64,000 nt of DNA from an uncultured candidate division Zixibacteria bacterium. Lineage in GTDB: Bacteria; Zixibacteria; MSB-5A5; GN15; PGXB01. Below the pieces are notes generated by a model. That model did no database searches. It was not told where the DNA came from and saw nothing but the letters and a program-made list of their open reading frames with translations. Below are positions 26,330 through 34,551 of the stretch, piece by piece (position 1 is the first letter of the stretch; each line of letters starts with the position of its first letter). Location: assembly GCA_937925655.1 (NCBI GenBank), contig CALAMC010000048.1, positions 124,001 to 188,000 on the forward strand, in the 5' to 3' direction. Made by a program: the position numbers and the translations under genes.

Positions 26330-27319
26330 TTAAAGAGTATTGATTTCAATCTCGAGGTTTTTAAGACCATTTATAATTTCATTAAAAGCCGGAACCGCCC
26401 CGAAAAGCATCGATTTCATAGAGTCATAGTCTTTTCTCAATTCGGTGATGTGGTACAAGGCAGGTTGGAGTATCAGACTACCCGGTCTGGCCTCTTCGAA
26501 CTTAGCCCAAGGACAGCGATAAAATTTCATTTTAAATCGAACAACTTGGTTTAGAAGACCAATCTCGTTCAAAGCACTGGTTTTAATAGGCAGGCGGCTT
26601 AGGCGATATAAATCATAATAATGCCTGGAATAACGTGCCGGGAGCGGCTTATCGTCGCCACGATGAGCTTCCTGATGCAAGATAGTGGCTTTTTCCCAGA
26701 ATGTGCGCTCCGCCACCACAGTTTTAACCAATGTGTTCCCCCGAGTAAGCAGGCGCGGAAACTTTTCAGCCGCAAATGGGCAGATATCTCTTTGTTCATT
26801 GGGCACTGATTCAGCCAATGGCCCAATTTCGAGAATTATCCGGGGTCTGATTGATTCAAGCGAAAACGCCCTCGGATAGCCGATGATTACACTTTGGTCT
26901 TCCGTCCATATTTCGATTTCGGTCCCCAAACGATTTTTCAAATCGGTGGCCATGGCCGGGGCGAAAGTTTGCATCAAATACTCCGCCGTCCTGCTGTTGG
27001 CTTCTTTGCCGAAAATGTCCTGCTGTGTGGAACTACGGTCCTCCCAGGGTTCATCAGCAGCATAGCCGAGCAGTTTCCAGTCCAGAATTAAATCGATATC
27101 TTCTGAAAATCGCTCTATGGCGCGATACGCTTTTGACAGACTGGTGCCACCTTTAAAAATCAATTTATCTTTCCAGGGGCTTTCATGGAACAGGTAGTCA
27201 GGCACCCAGCATACCCAGAAGTCCTTCTCGATGATTGCCTCATGCACATGCATTAACTGGCTGGTGGCTGTGAACAAGTCCCGCCGGTCTTTTGCCGATC
27301 GCCGGGCAAAATCACGCAT
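26330..27319 (-). CDS. abiEii: AbiEii-type nucleotidyltransferase toxin
   Basis: 329 residues, the toxin of a type IV toxin-antitoxin/abortive infection system. The nucleotidyltransferase signature is FKGGTSLSKAY (G57-K63) followed by RFSEDIDL (D74, D76). A YSRHYYDLYRL motif further on is also typical of the family. Relatives transfer nucleotides to tRNA or other targets and block translation. It starts inside the end of the antitoxin gene with an 8-bp overlap. Confidence 0.92.
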   Translation of the reverse strand: MRDFARRSAKDRRDLFTATSQLMHVHEAIIEKDFWVCWVPDYLFHESPWKDKLIFKGGTSLSKAYRAIERFSEDIDLILDWKLLGYAADEPWEDRSSTQQDIFGKEANSRTAEYLMQTFAPAMATDLKNRLGTEIEIWTEDQSVIIGYPRAFSLESIRPRIILEIGPLAESVPNEQRDICPFAAEKFPRLLTRGNTLVKTVVAERTFWEKATILHQEAHRGDDKPLPARYSRHYYDLYRLSRLPIKTSALNEIGLLNQVVRFKMKFYRCPWAKFEEARPGSLILQPALYHITELRKDYDSMKSMLFGAVPAFNEIINGLKNLEIEINTL

Positions 27320-27935
27320 GGCCGGCCTCGCGTTCTTCAGCCAATCGTTTGATTATTTCATAAACCCATGACGTGACATAACGCGCCTCGCGGGCCGCTC
27401 GTTTTCGGTCCTTTATATCCAATTTCATGCGAAGCCCGGTAATTATTTTTCGGTCGATTTTATTCTCACCCAGGGTTTTCAACGCCTGAACCAGCAGGGC
27501 CGTTTTGGGCGAAAGAATGGTTGTTTCCTTGTTTGCCCGATGCTTGAACGAAAGCGCCCCCCCGCTCCATTTGTATGTCTTGGACGGGCCATCACTGAAA
27601 TACTCCCATTTGGCCGGGATCTGTGTCGATAAACCAAGGAGATTCAGGGCGGTTTCTCCCGACGGCAATATCGTCCATCCATGCGCGCGCGCTATAGCCT
27701 GCGCGATGGTGTCAGGGTTCGGTCCAGCCGGGCCATTAAGCAATTCACTATGCGCCGGATATTCATAAACCCCCCGCATCAGACGGCGGGTTGTGCCTTG
27801 CCTGGCCAATCGGGCCAGAGTCTTTTGAGCATTTTCAAAGCTGGTCAGGTCAAGAAAATCTTTTGGAGTAAAGACGTGACCCCTTCCGTAACCATATATT
27901 CTTGCAAGTATTTGCTGTGCTCCTGTTTGTAACAT
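27312..27935 (-). CDS. abiEi: AbiEi-type antitoxin / DUF6088 transcriptional regulator
   Basis: 207 residues. An N-terminal winged-helix region (FTPKDFLDLTSFENAQKTLA, then RRLMRGVYEYP) is followed by a C-terminal antitoxin domain with SGETALNLLGLSTQ. AbiEi proteins neutralise AbiEii and repress their own promoter. The ATG chosen is preceded by AGAGGA and fits the promoter; an upstream in-frame start (27995) lies before the -35 box and is rejected. A perfect palindrome surrounds the promoter. Confidence 0.88.
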   Translation of the reverse strand: MLQTGAQQILARIYGYGRGHVFTPKDFLDLTSFENAQKTLARLARQGTTRRLMRGVYEYPAHSELLNGPAGPNPDTIAQAIARAHGWTILPSGETALNLLGLSTQIPAKWEYFSDGPSKTYKWSGGALSFKHRANKETTILSPKTALLVQALKTLGENKIDRKIITGLRMKLDIKDRKRAAREARYVTSWVYEIIKRLAEEREAGHA

Positions 27936-27951
27936 ATTATTGGTGTTCCTC

Positions 27952-27989
27952 TTGTCCGGAAAAATAGGTATTATTCCGGACAAAGTCAA
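27952..27989 (-). promoter_or_regulatory. abiE promoter embedded in a 10-bp operator palindrome
   Basis: TTGACT (27989-27984), a 17-bp spacer and TATTTT (27966-27961). Perfect inverted repeat TTGTCCGGAA (27952-27961) and TTCCGGACAA (27974-27983), centre spacing 12 bp. One arm follows the -35 box and the other abuts the -10 box. Binding there would block RNA polymerase, which fits AbiEi autorepression. Confidence 0.85.
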
Positions 27990-28089
27990 GTCCAATTTAT
28001 GCCCTTTTTATTAATATATTTACATGTGTATCAGATTGTTTCGCCAAAAACATAAATACCCGGGTCGTCCAAAATGGTCAGTTGAAAAT

Positions 28090-29469
28090 TTATACTTTCA
28101 CTTCCAGCCATTGGCCCCGGCGGTAGTACCAGTAAAAGGCCAGCGATGACACGGCGGTCGCGGCGGTAAGACTCCACCATACAGCGTTCTGGTTGAAATT
28201 CAATATCTGGGTCAAAATATAAATGGCCGGGATTTCTAAAAGCCATGAATGGCCGATTGATACTACCATAGCCGGCGTATTCAAGCCGACCCCGGTGTAT
28301 ATCTGCTCCAGCATAATATAGATGCCCACAAATGGCATCCCGACGGCAAGAATCCTCAATAAAACGATTCCATAGTGAATGGTTTCGGGACTTTCGAAAT
28401 ACAGGCGCATTATAATCCCGGCTCCGAAAAAGATAACCAACCCGCATATTGCCATAATTCCCACCGCCAGAAACAGTGCCTGATCTCCGGTTTTCTTGGC
28501 ACGGTCTTTTTTCAGACTGCCCAGATTATGTCCGATAAGCGAAGCCAGGCCCAGCCCGATGCCGACCAGAATCATGACTCCCAGCGATGTTATCTGAGTT
28601 CCAACACCATAGGCCGCTACCACCGAATTACCGAACATGGCAATCATCGGCATGACTAAAAGCCTTCCGCCAGAGAAGGACATCGATGAAATCCAGGCGG
28701 GAATACCGATTTTTAGAAGGCGGCAGGCCGATCCGATCGACACCGGAATGCGCCCCTTCAGATGCAATCGGACATTGGTCGTACCGTTGAAAAAGAGGGC
28801 CATTCCGATTATAAATGCCAGAGTATAGGAAATCACCGAGGCGACCGCCGCGCCGACCACCCCCATAGCCGGAAATCCCAGATAGCCAAAAATAAACAAG
28901 GGATCAAGGACAATGTTCAGCAAAGTCGAGCCGAGCATAATGCCCATTGCCATATTGGGATTGGCGACACCCCGCATGGCGGTATAAACGGAGAAGGCAC
29001 AGTAGGAAAACCCCATACCCAGAAAAATGATGCGACCGTACTCCACTCCCATTGTAATGGCCTCGCCCCTCGCCCCGGCCAGATAGAGCATATCCTCGAC
29101 AAAGAAATATCCAATTATGCCGAACACCAATGCAAACGTCCACTTAAGCAGAAACGTCTCTTTTATGGCCGCTTCGGCCCGGTCAAAATCCTTTTCGCCA
29201 TAGCGTCGTGATATAATCGCCACCGACCCGGTCCCGATAAGCTGGTTGAAAGAGAAGAAAAACCATAGTATATTGGAAAATATGGTTACCGCCGCAACTG
29301 CCGTTTCCCGTTGCGGCAAACCGGCCAGCCAGTACATATCTGCCAGTGAATATAGATGACCGGACATAAAACCGATCATCGACGGCAAGCCCATTCTGAC
29401 GATTGCGCCAATAACCGAACCCTTGGTGAAATCCGCAGTGGTTTTATCTTTTGTGCTTACATCCTGCAT
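28090..29469 (-). CDS. MATE family efflux transporter
   Basis: A 459-residue membrane protein with about 12 helices. MATE hallmarks: an early MGLPSMIGFMSGHLYSLADM segment and the internal repeat (KIGIPAWISSMSFSGGRLLV). It likely exports drugs or metabolites in exchange for Na+ or H+. Reading upstream to a TTG at 29514 would cross the promoter, so the ATG at 29469 is preferred. No ribosome site is visible before it. A second MATE gene lies at 55.8 kb. Confidence 0.9.
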   Translation of the reverse strand: MQDVSTKDKTTADFTKGSVIGAIVRMGLPSMIGFMSGHLYSLADMYWLAGLPQRETAVAAVTIFSNILWFFFSFNQLIGTGSVAIISRRYGEKDFDRAEAAIKETFLLKWTFALVFGIIGYFFVEDMLYLAGARGEAITMGVEYGRIIFLGMGFSYCAFSVYTAMRGVANPNMAMGIMLGSTLLNIVLDPLFIFGYLGFPAMGVVGAAVASVISYTLAFIIGMALFFNGTTNVRLHLKGRIPVSIGSACRLLKIGIPAWISSMSFSGGRLLVMPMIAMFGNSVVAAYGVGTQITSLGVMILVGIGLGLASLIGHNLGSLKKDRAKKTGDQALFLAVGIMAICGLVIFFGAGIIMRLYFESPETIHYGIVLLRILAVGMPFVGIYIMLEQIYTGVGLNTPAMVVSIGHSWLLEIPAIYILTQILNFNQNAVWWSLTAATAVSSLAFYWYYRRGQWLEVKV

Positions 29470-29485
29470 ATAATCAATTGAGGCC

Positions 29486-29514
29486 AATATATGGCAGATC
29501 GCCGCAATCGACAA
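29486..29514 (-). promoter_or_regulatory. promoter of the first MATE gene
   Basis: TTGTCG (29514-29509), a 17-bp spacer and TATATT (29491-29486) on the minus strand. The predicted transcript begins about 10 nt before the ATG, with no ribosome site. Confidence 0.55.
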
Positions 29515-29566
29515 TCACAATGTAGACGGGCATCTATGGATATATAATGAAATGCAAATAGACGGA

Positions 29567-31456
29567 TTAATTATCTTTGGCGTAATTTTTAAAAAACTTT
29601 TCAATGCCATTACAGATAGCTTTGGCCACTTTCTGGGGATAATCATCGCCCTTAAGCAAAGCCTCATGCTCGGGTATCATCATGAAGGCGCATTCTACCA
29701 GAATAGCGGGGTATTGCGTTGGACGGCTGACGGCCAGGTTGCCATAATATAATCCATAATCCGGCATTTTTGTCTCGTGAAGAAGCGCCTCCTGAACATA
29801 TCGAGCCAGTGACAGCGAATGGGTATGGTAATAATATGTTGAAACACCGTTGTTCACGAAGGGATTTATGCCATCGGGCAGGGCATTGTTATGAATCGAT
29901 ATGAATGCATCGGCCTTGTTGGTTACAGCGATTAAAGGCCTGTCGTTGAGCGCCACGGGTGACATATCGCCGCGCGTCATGATAACATGGGCGCCTTTTT
30001 TTTCGAGTTGTGCCTTCAGTTCAAGGGCAATTTTGAGATTGGCTATGGATTCTTTTAGCCCGGTCGGACCCACCGCGCCGGCATCAGGCGAATGGCCGGG
30101 GTCAATTACTATTACTTTATTTTTAATGTTCCCAATATCTTGCGGTGTATTTATAATGCTCCACTTCAATACGTTTCCAATATAGAAAGCATCAAATCCC
30201 CAAATAGGTTTATCGAAGCACAGGCGCAACTTATATAATCCGGGTTCCGGCTGGGTCCAGATCGCCTGGATCAGGTTTTTGTCGGAAAAGTCATAGCGAA
30301 TCCAGTCGGTGTCCGAAGTCACGCCAAAAAGATATAAACTTATTTCATTCGGGCTTTCCTCTTCAACCCGAAACGGGTGTTGTCCCGAAAGGGGAATTTC
30401 AAAATCCAGACTTCGATTGGTGCTTTTTGCCCTTATGGCCTTAATATAAGATTCTATCGGCGGCAGGGATGGGTTTAAAAAGCGCACGGAATTGACATTA
30501 ACCCAGCCGGTCTGATATTGCGATAGTTTCAGGCGGACCCAGTCGCCATCTCTGCCGACAGCCAGCGCTTTGATGCCACGTGGTTGAAATATCGAGAGGT
30601 AACCCTTTTGCGGTCCGACCCGCATTATTTGCATCGAATCGGTAAATTCCACCATGCAGGGATAGCCGCCGGGATTCAACCTTATATAAAAGGATGAACT
30701 GTCAAAGCATGATGTTCTTGTCAAGTTGAGCAAATCCAAAGACTTATAATCAAACGCACTATCACCGGTCTCTTTTATTGATTTTATAAAATCAACGATG
30801 CGTGGTGTTTTAAGGTAATAATATATTTTAACCGAATCAGCCAGCACGGTTTTGTCTATGGTCGCATATCCCTGATAAAACCCCCTGATTTTCATCGAAT
30901 CGGGGACAGCCCCGGCGCCGAAAACAGTTTCTCCCCAAAATGGCTGCAATTGGGGGGGCATTTCGGCCATACGGACGGTATCTTTAAATCCCGGCACGGA
31001 AAAGTAAGCCCGGCAACCCGGTGTCCCTTGAAAGCGGACTATCAGCCGGTCATTTTCGAGAAGAACCAGGTTGCCCGAATATTCGTTCCGATCAATGATT
31101 ACAAGAGAATCATAAGGTAAGGAATATCGCGGCACGGGCACCTGAACCGGCCAAATGACCGAGGTCGTCTCGGCCCCGATAATTGCCCGGACCTTAAATT
31201 CAAAACGGCCCGGATTGATGGCCATAAAGGCCAGAAAGCCGCCGTCGGGATGAACATCGACTGCGAGATCATTTATGGTCAAAGATGCGCCCGGGGTTAC
31301 CGAGCCAAATATAAAAGTTGAATCAACTGCCCCGATAGCGGCCTCTTTTTTAGGCCAGATAATACTGACTTTTGGCGCCGCGGCAAAAGCACCTGCGAAG
31401 CCCAATAATACAAGAGCGATCAGGGCGTAACCGATATGTTTATTCATCGACTTCAT
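29567..31456 (-). CDS. N-acetylmuramoyl-L-alanine amidase (Amidase_3)
   Basis: 629 residues. Signal peptide 1-26. About 400 residues of beta-rich domains follow, including SH3-like and AMIN-like parts. A C-terminal Amidase_3 zinc amidase begins near residue 447: IDPGHSPDAG (His ligand), GLKESIANL (Glu), SIHNNAL (His) and LVECAFM (catalytic Glu). It cuts the bond between muramic acid and the stem peptide. It overlaps the end of the epimerase gene, forming a murein-peptide operon. Confidence 0.93.
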   Translation of the reverse strand: MKSMNKHIGYALIALVLLGFAGAFAAAPKVSIIWPKKEAAIGAVDSTFIFGSVTPGASLTINDLAVDVHPDGGFLAFMAINPGRFEFKVRAIIGAETTSVIWPVQVPVPRYSLPYDSLVIIDRNEYSGNLVLLENDRLIVRFQGTPGCRAYFSVPGFKDTVRMAEMPPQLQPFWGETVFGAGAVPDSMKIRGFYQGYATIDKTVLADSVKIYYYLKTPRIVDFIKSIKETGDSAFDYKSLDLLNLTRTSCFDSSSFYIRLNPGGYPCMVEFTDSMQIMRVGPQKGYLSIFQPRGIKALAVGRDGDWVRLKLSQYQTGWVNVNSVRFLNPSLPPIESYIKAIRAKSTNRSLDFEIPLSGQHPFRVEEESPNEISLYLFGVTSDTDWIRYDFSDKNLIQAIWTQPEPGLYKLRLCFDKPIWGFDAFYIGNVLKWSIINTPQDIGNIKNKVIVIDPGHSPDAGAVGPTGLKESIANLKIALELKAQLEKKGAHVIMTRGDMSPVALNDRPLIAVTNKADAFISIHNNALPDGINPFVNNGVSTYYYHTHSLSLARYVQEALLHETKMPDYGLYYGNLAVSRPTQYPAILVECAFMMIPEHEALLKGDDYPQKVAKAICNGIEKFFKNYAKDN

Positions 31457-32468
31457 GCTCGGGCATAAATTCTTTCTTCAATTTGGGGCCGCCAATAATA
31501 TTCTCATCGACAATAATTTCCGTGTTATTATATAATAGTCCTTCGGCAGTATCATTTTTCAGAAGCAATGGCCCGTCGAGGTCGAAATAGTCTCCCAGCG
31601 CGGCCATATATACCGACTGGGCGATGGCCACCGATGACTCCACCATGCAGCCGAACATGACTTTTTTTTTGTTTTTTCTGGCCCTCCGGGCGATTCGAGC
31701 GGCCTCAATTACGCCGCCTGATTTGGCCATCTTTATATTAACCCCGTCGACGCAATCGCAAAAGCGTTCATAATCGTCGACAGTGAACAACCCCTCGTCG
31801 ACCATCAGACAGGTTTTGGCTCTCCCCTTTAAATGTGGCCACTCGTTTATATATTCCACTCCGGTCGGCTGTTCGATAATTTCAACATTGAGACGGCCGA
31901 GTTCAAAAATCATTTTCTCGGCTTTGGCGGGCTCCCAGCCGCCGTTGGCATCGATACGAAAGACTTTCCCGGTGATTTTTTTCAATACGGCGATAATATC
32001 GTCGTCGTGCTCCGAACCCATCTTGAGTTTTATCAGCGGGCAGGGCGATAATTTAATCTGCTCCCACGTCCGGGCCGGATCATCAATACTCACCGTGAAA
32101 GATGTCCGAATCCTCCCGGGAGGGTCGATACGCAACACCTGCCAGGGAAAGCAATGATTGTCCCCCGATAATTTGTGCAACAGCGCCGTGACAACTCCCG
32201 CCCGAGTAACCGGGTTTATTTTAAGTGTATCCACTTCCTCAAGAACCTCGGGCCCCAGTTTTTTTATAGTCTTTAATTCACGTAAAGAACGTCTAAGATC
32301 ACGGAGAATTTCGTCTTCCTTCGGACCGTAAATGATGGAGCCGGAGCACTCTCCGGCATACCTGTCATCCAGCAGAATAAAATGATTGGTCTTTTTTGTG
32401 ACGGCCCCTTTGGATGTGCGAAATACGCTTTTGACCTCGAGTTCAATGGGAAAATGACAGGCTTTTAT
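31440..32468 (-). CDS. L-Ala-D/L-Glu (dipeptide) epimerase, enolase superfamily; apparent AUA start
   Basis: An enolase-superfamily enzyme converting L-Ala-D-Glu from murein to L-Ala-L-Glu. Active-site residues: KLK (LIKLKMG), metal ligands in RIDANGGW, IIEQPTG and LMVDEGLF, and K in NIKMAKSGG. The first in-frame ATG/GTG/TTG is a GTG at 32234, which would delete about 78 residues. The frame upstream clearly encodes the N-terminal capping domain (HFPIELEVKSVFRTSKGA). It begins at ATA (32468-32466), which overlaps the NlpC stop as TAATA, with GGAGGG seven bases before it. A 342-residue protein results, normal for the family. Confidence 0.85.
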   Translation of the reverse strand: MKACHFPIELEVKSVFRTSKGAVTKKTNHFILLDDRYAGECSGSIIYGPKEDEILRDLRRSLRELKTIKKLGPEVLEEVDTLKINPVTRAGVVTALLHKLSGDNHCFPWQVLRIDPPGRIRTSFTVSIDDPARTWEQIKLSPCPLIKLKMGSEHDDDIIAVLKKITGKVFRIDANGGWEPAKAEKMIFELGRLNVEIIEQPTGVEYINEWPHLKGRAKTCLMVDEGLFTVDDYERFCDCVDGVNIKMAKSGGVIEAARIARRARKNKKKVMFGCMVESSVAIAQSVYMAALGDYFDLDGPLLLKNDTAEGLLYNNTEIIVDENIIGGPKLKKEFMPEHEVDE

Positions 32469-33259
32469 TATATTACCCTCCGTGCGAACAGGAATGATTC
32501 ATACAAGTCTCTACGAAAACGATTGGCATCGGGCTTAAGGGAATTAATGGCGACGCCCCCTTCGGCCAGCGAGGAGTGAATAATGCGGTGTTTGTCAATG
32601 GCAATGGCAACGTGGCCGGGGAAAAAAAGCAAATCGCCGGGACACAAATTCCCGGTCAGAATCTTTCTCCCTGATTTTCTCTGTTCTTTGCTGTCGCGGG
32701 GGAGCATTATACCGAAGCGCCTAAATATAACCTGCACCAGACCGGAACAATCAATTCCGAACGGCGTTATGCCGCCCCATAGGTACGGCGTTCCCAGAAA
32801 ACGCCGGGCTTCGGCCACGATCATTCGGCCCGTTAATTTTCTGAATGGTACTCGGTTAATTTTATCGAGCCCGGATAAAGAAATCCGAAACGTGTTGGAT
32901 TTTGCATCCCCGGCCCGATTGAATCGTTTATCGATCGGACGCGTTTTTAAATTCGACCCATAAAAAAGAAACGGCGGTATATGACTATCACGCGTCTTCC
33001 CCGTTTTTACTGTCAAGGCTATGACCGTACGATTAAGGGATCGGGAATATTTAAGCCATTCGGCTTTGGTTACTATCGTGACTGCGCGAGCATCTGCCCA
33101 GCCTGCATAATCATTGTTTTGAACAACATTCAAATATCCGTTTCGTTCATTCACGATTTTTACTGCTTCATTGTACAATAACTGACTTATGCGCTCCGAG
33201 CGGAATTTTGGTTCGGCCCGCAGGTCTGTCACATTTCTTAAGATTATTCCATATTCCAT
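32468..33259 (-). CDS. NlpC/P60 murein peptidase with SH3 domain (YkfC-like)
   Basis: 263 residues without a signal peptide. N-terminal SH3-like domain (TDLRAEPKFRSERISQLL) and C-terminal NlpC/P60 domain with catalytic C171 (GIDCSG), H216 (PGHVAIA) and H228 (IIHSS). YkfC-like enzymes are gamma-D-glutamyl-diamino acid endopeptidases; the next gene is the matching dipeptide epimerase, as in Bacillus ykfBC. The protein start agrees with the family. No ribosome site precedes the ATG and the promoter abuts it. Confidence 0.9.
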   Translation of the reverse strand: MEYGIILRNVTDLRAEPKFRSERISQLLYNEAVKIVNERNGYLNVVQNNDYAGWADARAVTIVTKAEWLKYSRSLNRTVIALTVKTGKTRDSHIPPFLFYGSNLKTRPIDKRFNRAGDAKSNTFRISLSGLDKINRVPFRKLTGRMIVAEARRFLGTPYLWGGITPFGIDCSGLVQVIFRRFGIMLPRDSKEQRKSGRKILTGNLCPGDLLFFPGHVAIAIDKHRIIHSSLAEGGVAINSLKPDANRFRRDLYESFLFARRVI

Positions 33260-33265
33260 CCCGGT

Positions 33266-33294
33266 AAAGTAAATCTTGAAATTCGTCGACTCAA
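33266..33294 (-). promoter_or_regulatory. probable promoter of the murein-peptide operon (leaderless?)
   Basis: TTGAGT (33294-33289), a 17-bp spacer and TACTTT (33271-33266). The ATG at 33259 lies seven bases after the -10 box, so the mRNA would start at or next to the start codon. Confidence 0.45.
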
Positions 33295-33326
33295 CAAAAA
33301 AAGCCGGGCGGAAAACGACCCGGCTT
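33294..33326 (-). terminator. rho-independent terminator of the transketolase-aminotransferase operon
   Basis: Minus strand: 8-bp stem AAGCCGGG/CCCGGCTT (33326-33301), 10-nt loop, then seven T (33300-33294). It begins 22 bp after the aminotransferase stop. Confidence 0.92.
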
Positions 33327-33348
33327 TAATAAAACCCTTAAAAGTCAC

Positions 33349-34512
33349 CTATAGTTTGGCAACGGCTTCCTTGACCCGTCCCAGCGCCTTTTTGATATTC
33401 TCAATGGAGTTGGCGTAGGAAAACCGTAAATAACCTTCGCCGTATCGGCCGAATGACGTCCCGGCCAGGGCCGCAACCCCGTATTTTTCGAGCAAATAAA
33501 TTTCCATCTCTTTCGATGTTTTCCCGAATTTTGTGATATTCGGGAAAACATAGAAGGCTCCCAGCGGCTTTTTGCAGGTGATGCCATCGATGGCGTTCAA
33601 GCCGTCCACGATAACATCGCGGCGACGGTTAAATTCCTGGACCATCTTGTAGGCGTCATCCTGCGGCCCGGTTATGGCTTCCTTGATGGCCATCTGGGAA
33701 AAAGCCGCCGTGCATGAGTTGCAGTTGGTCACCAATCGGGTGACGTGCGCGGCGAGGGTTTCGTTCATAACCCCGTAACCCAGCCGCCAACCGGTCATGG
33801 CGTAAGTTTTAGACATGCCGTCGAGGATAATTGTGCGCTCGGGCATGCCATCAAACTGCGTTACCGACTCGAACTTGACCCCGTAAAGAATCCGTGAATA
33901 AATTTCATCGGATAAAACCCAGAGGTCATTATCATTGGCGATGCGGGCGATTTGAGCCAGATCATCATGAGTCAGAACCCCGCCGGTGGGATTCTGGGGT
34001 GAATTGATGATTAAAAGTTTTGTCTTGGGCGTGATCAGTTTTTCCAGTTCTTTGACATCAAGGCGGAAATCGTTTTGTTCCCTTAAAGCTATAGGTACCG
34101 CCTTGGCCCCGATGTAATTGATCAAGGATTCATAAATCGGGAAACCGGGGTTGGGATAAATGACTTCATCGCCTTCATCCACCAGGGCAAACAACGTGTA
34201 AAACATGATCGGTTTGCCTCCGGGGACGATCACAACGTTGTTAATTCCCATTTTGAGGCCGCGCGTCTTGTTGATTTCATTGGCGATGACCTCGCGGACT
34301 TCGGGATAACCGGCGGCCGGGTTATAGTGCGTATAACCGTCACGGATCGCTTTGATAGCGGCTTCCTTGATATTGGCCGGCGTATCGAAATCGGGCTCGC
34401 CAATTTCAAGATGTACCACATCCATGCCCTGCCCTTCCAGTTGCCTGGCGCGCAGGAGGACTTCAAAGGCCGTTTCTGTTCCCAGCCGTTTCATTCTTTC
34501 GGCGTATTTCAT
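33349..34512 (-). CDS. PLP-dependent aminotransferase, class I (aspartate aminotransferase-like)
   Basis: 387 residues. Markers: HLEIGEPDFDTP, NSPQNPTGG, LSDEIYSRILY, and Schiff-base lysine in GMSKTYAMTGWRLGY, with a C-terminal LRFSYA arginine. Probably aspartate or a broad-range aminotransferase. ATG at 34512 with AGGTGA upstream is preferred over the in-frame GTG three codons earlier. It follows transketolase by about 40 bp and precedes a strong terminator. A second, only distantly similar aminotransferase lies at 15.2 kb. Confidence 0.9.
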   Translation of the reverse strand: MKYAERMKRLGTETAFEVLLRARQLEGQGMDVVHLEIGEPDFDTPANIKEAAIKAIRDGYTHYNPAAGYPEVREVIANEINKTRGLKMGINNVVIVPGGKPIMFYTLFALVDEGDEVIYPNPGFPIYESLINYIGAKAVPIALREQNDFRLDVKELEKLITPKTKLLIINSPQNPTGGVLTHDDLAQIARIANDNDLWVLSDEIYSRILYGVKFESVTQFDGMPERTIILDGMSKTYAMTGWRLGYGVMNETLAAHVTRLVTNCNSCTAAFSQMAIKEAITGPQDDAYKMVQEFNRRRDVIVDGLNAIDGITCKKPLGAFYVFPNITKFGKTSKEMEIYLLEKYGVAALAGTSFGRYGEGYLRFSYANSIENIKKALGRVKEAVAKL

Positions 34513-34551
34513 ATCTGTCACCTGAATTTTATATTCATAAATGTAATTATG

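Noticed and set aside
26159..26554. Plus-strand frame of 131 codons overlapping the abiEii 3' end
   Set aside because: Half of it is antisense to abiEii, and the rest is a repetitive Asp/Val/Ile mix without family resemblance.
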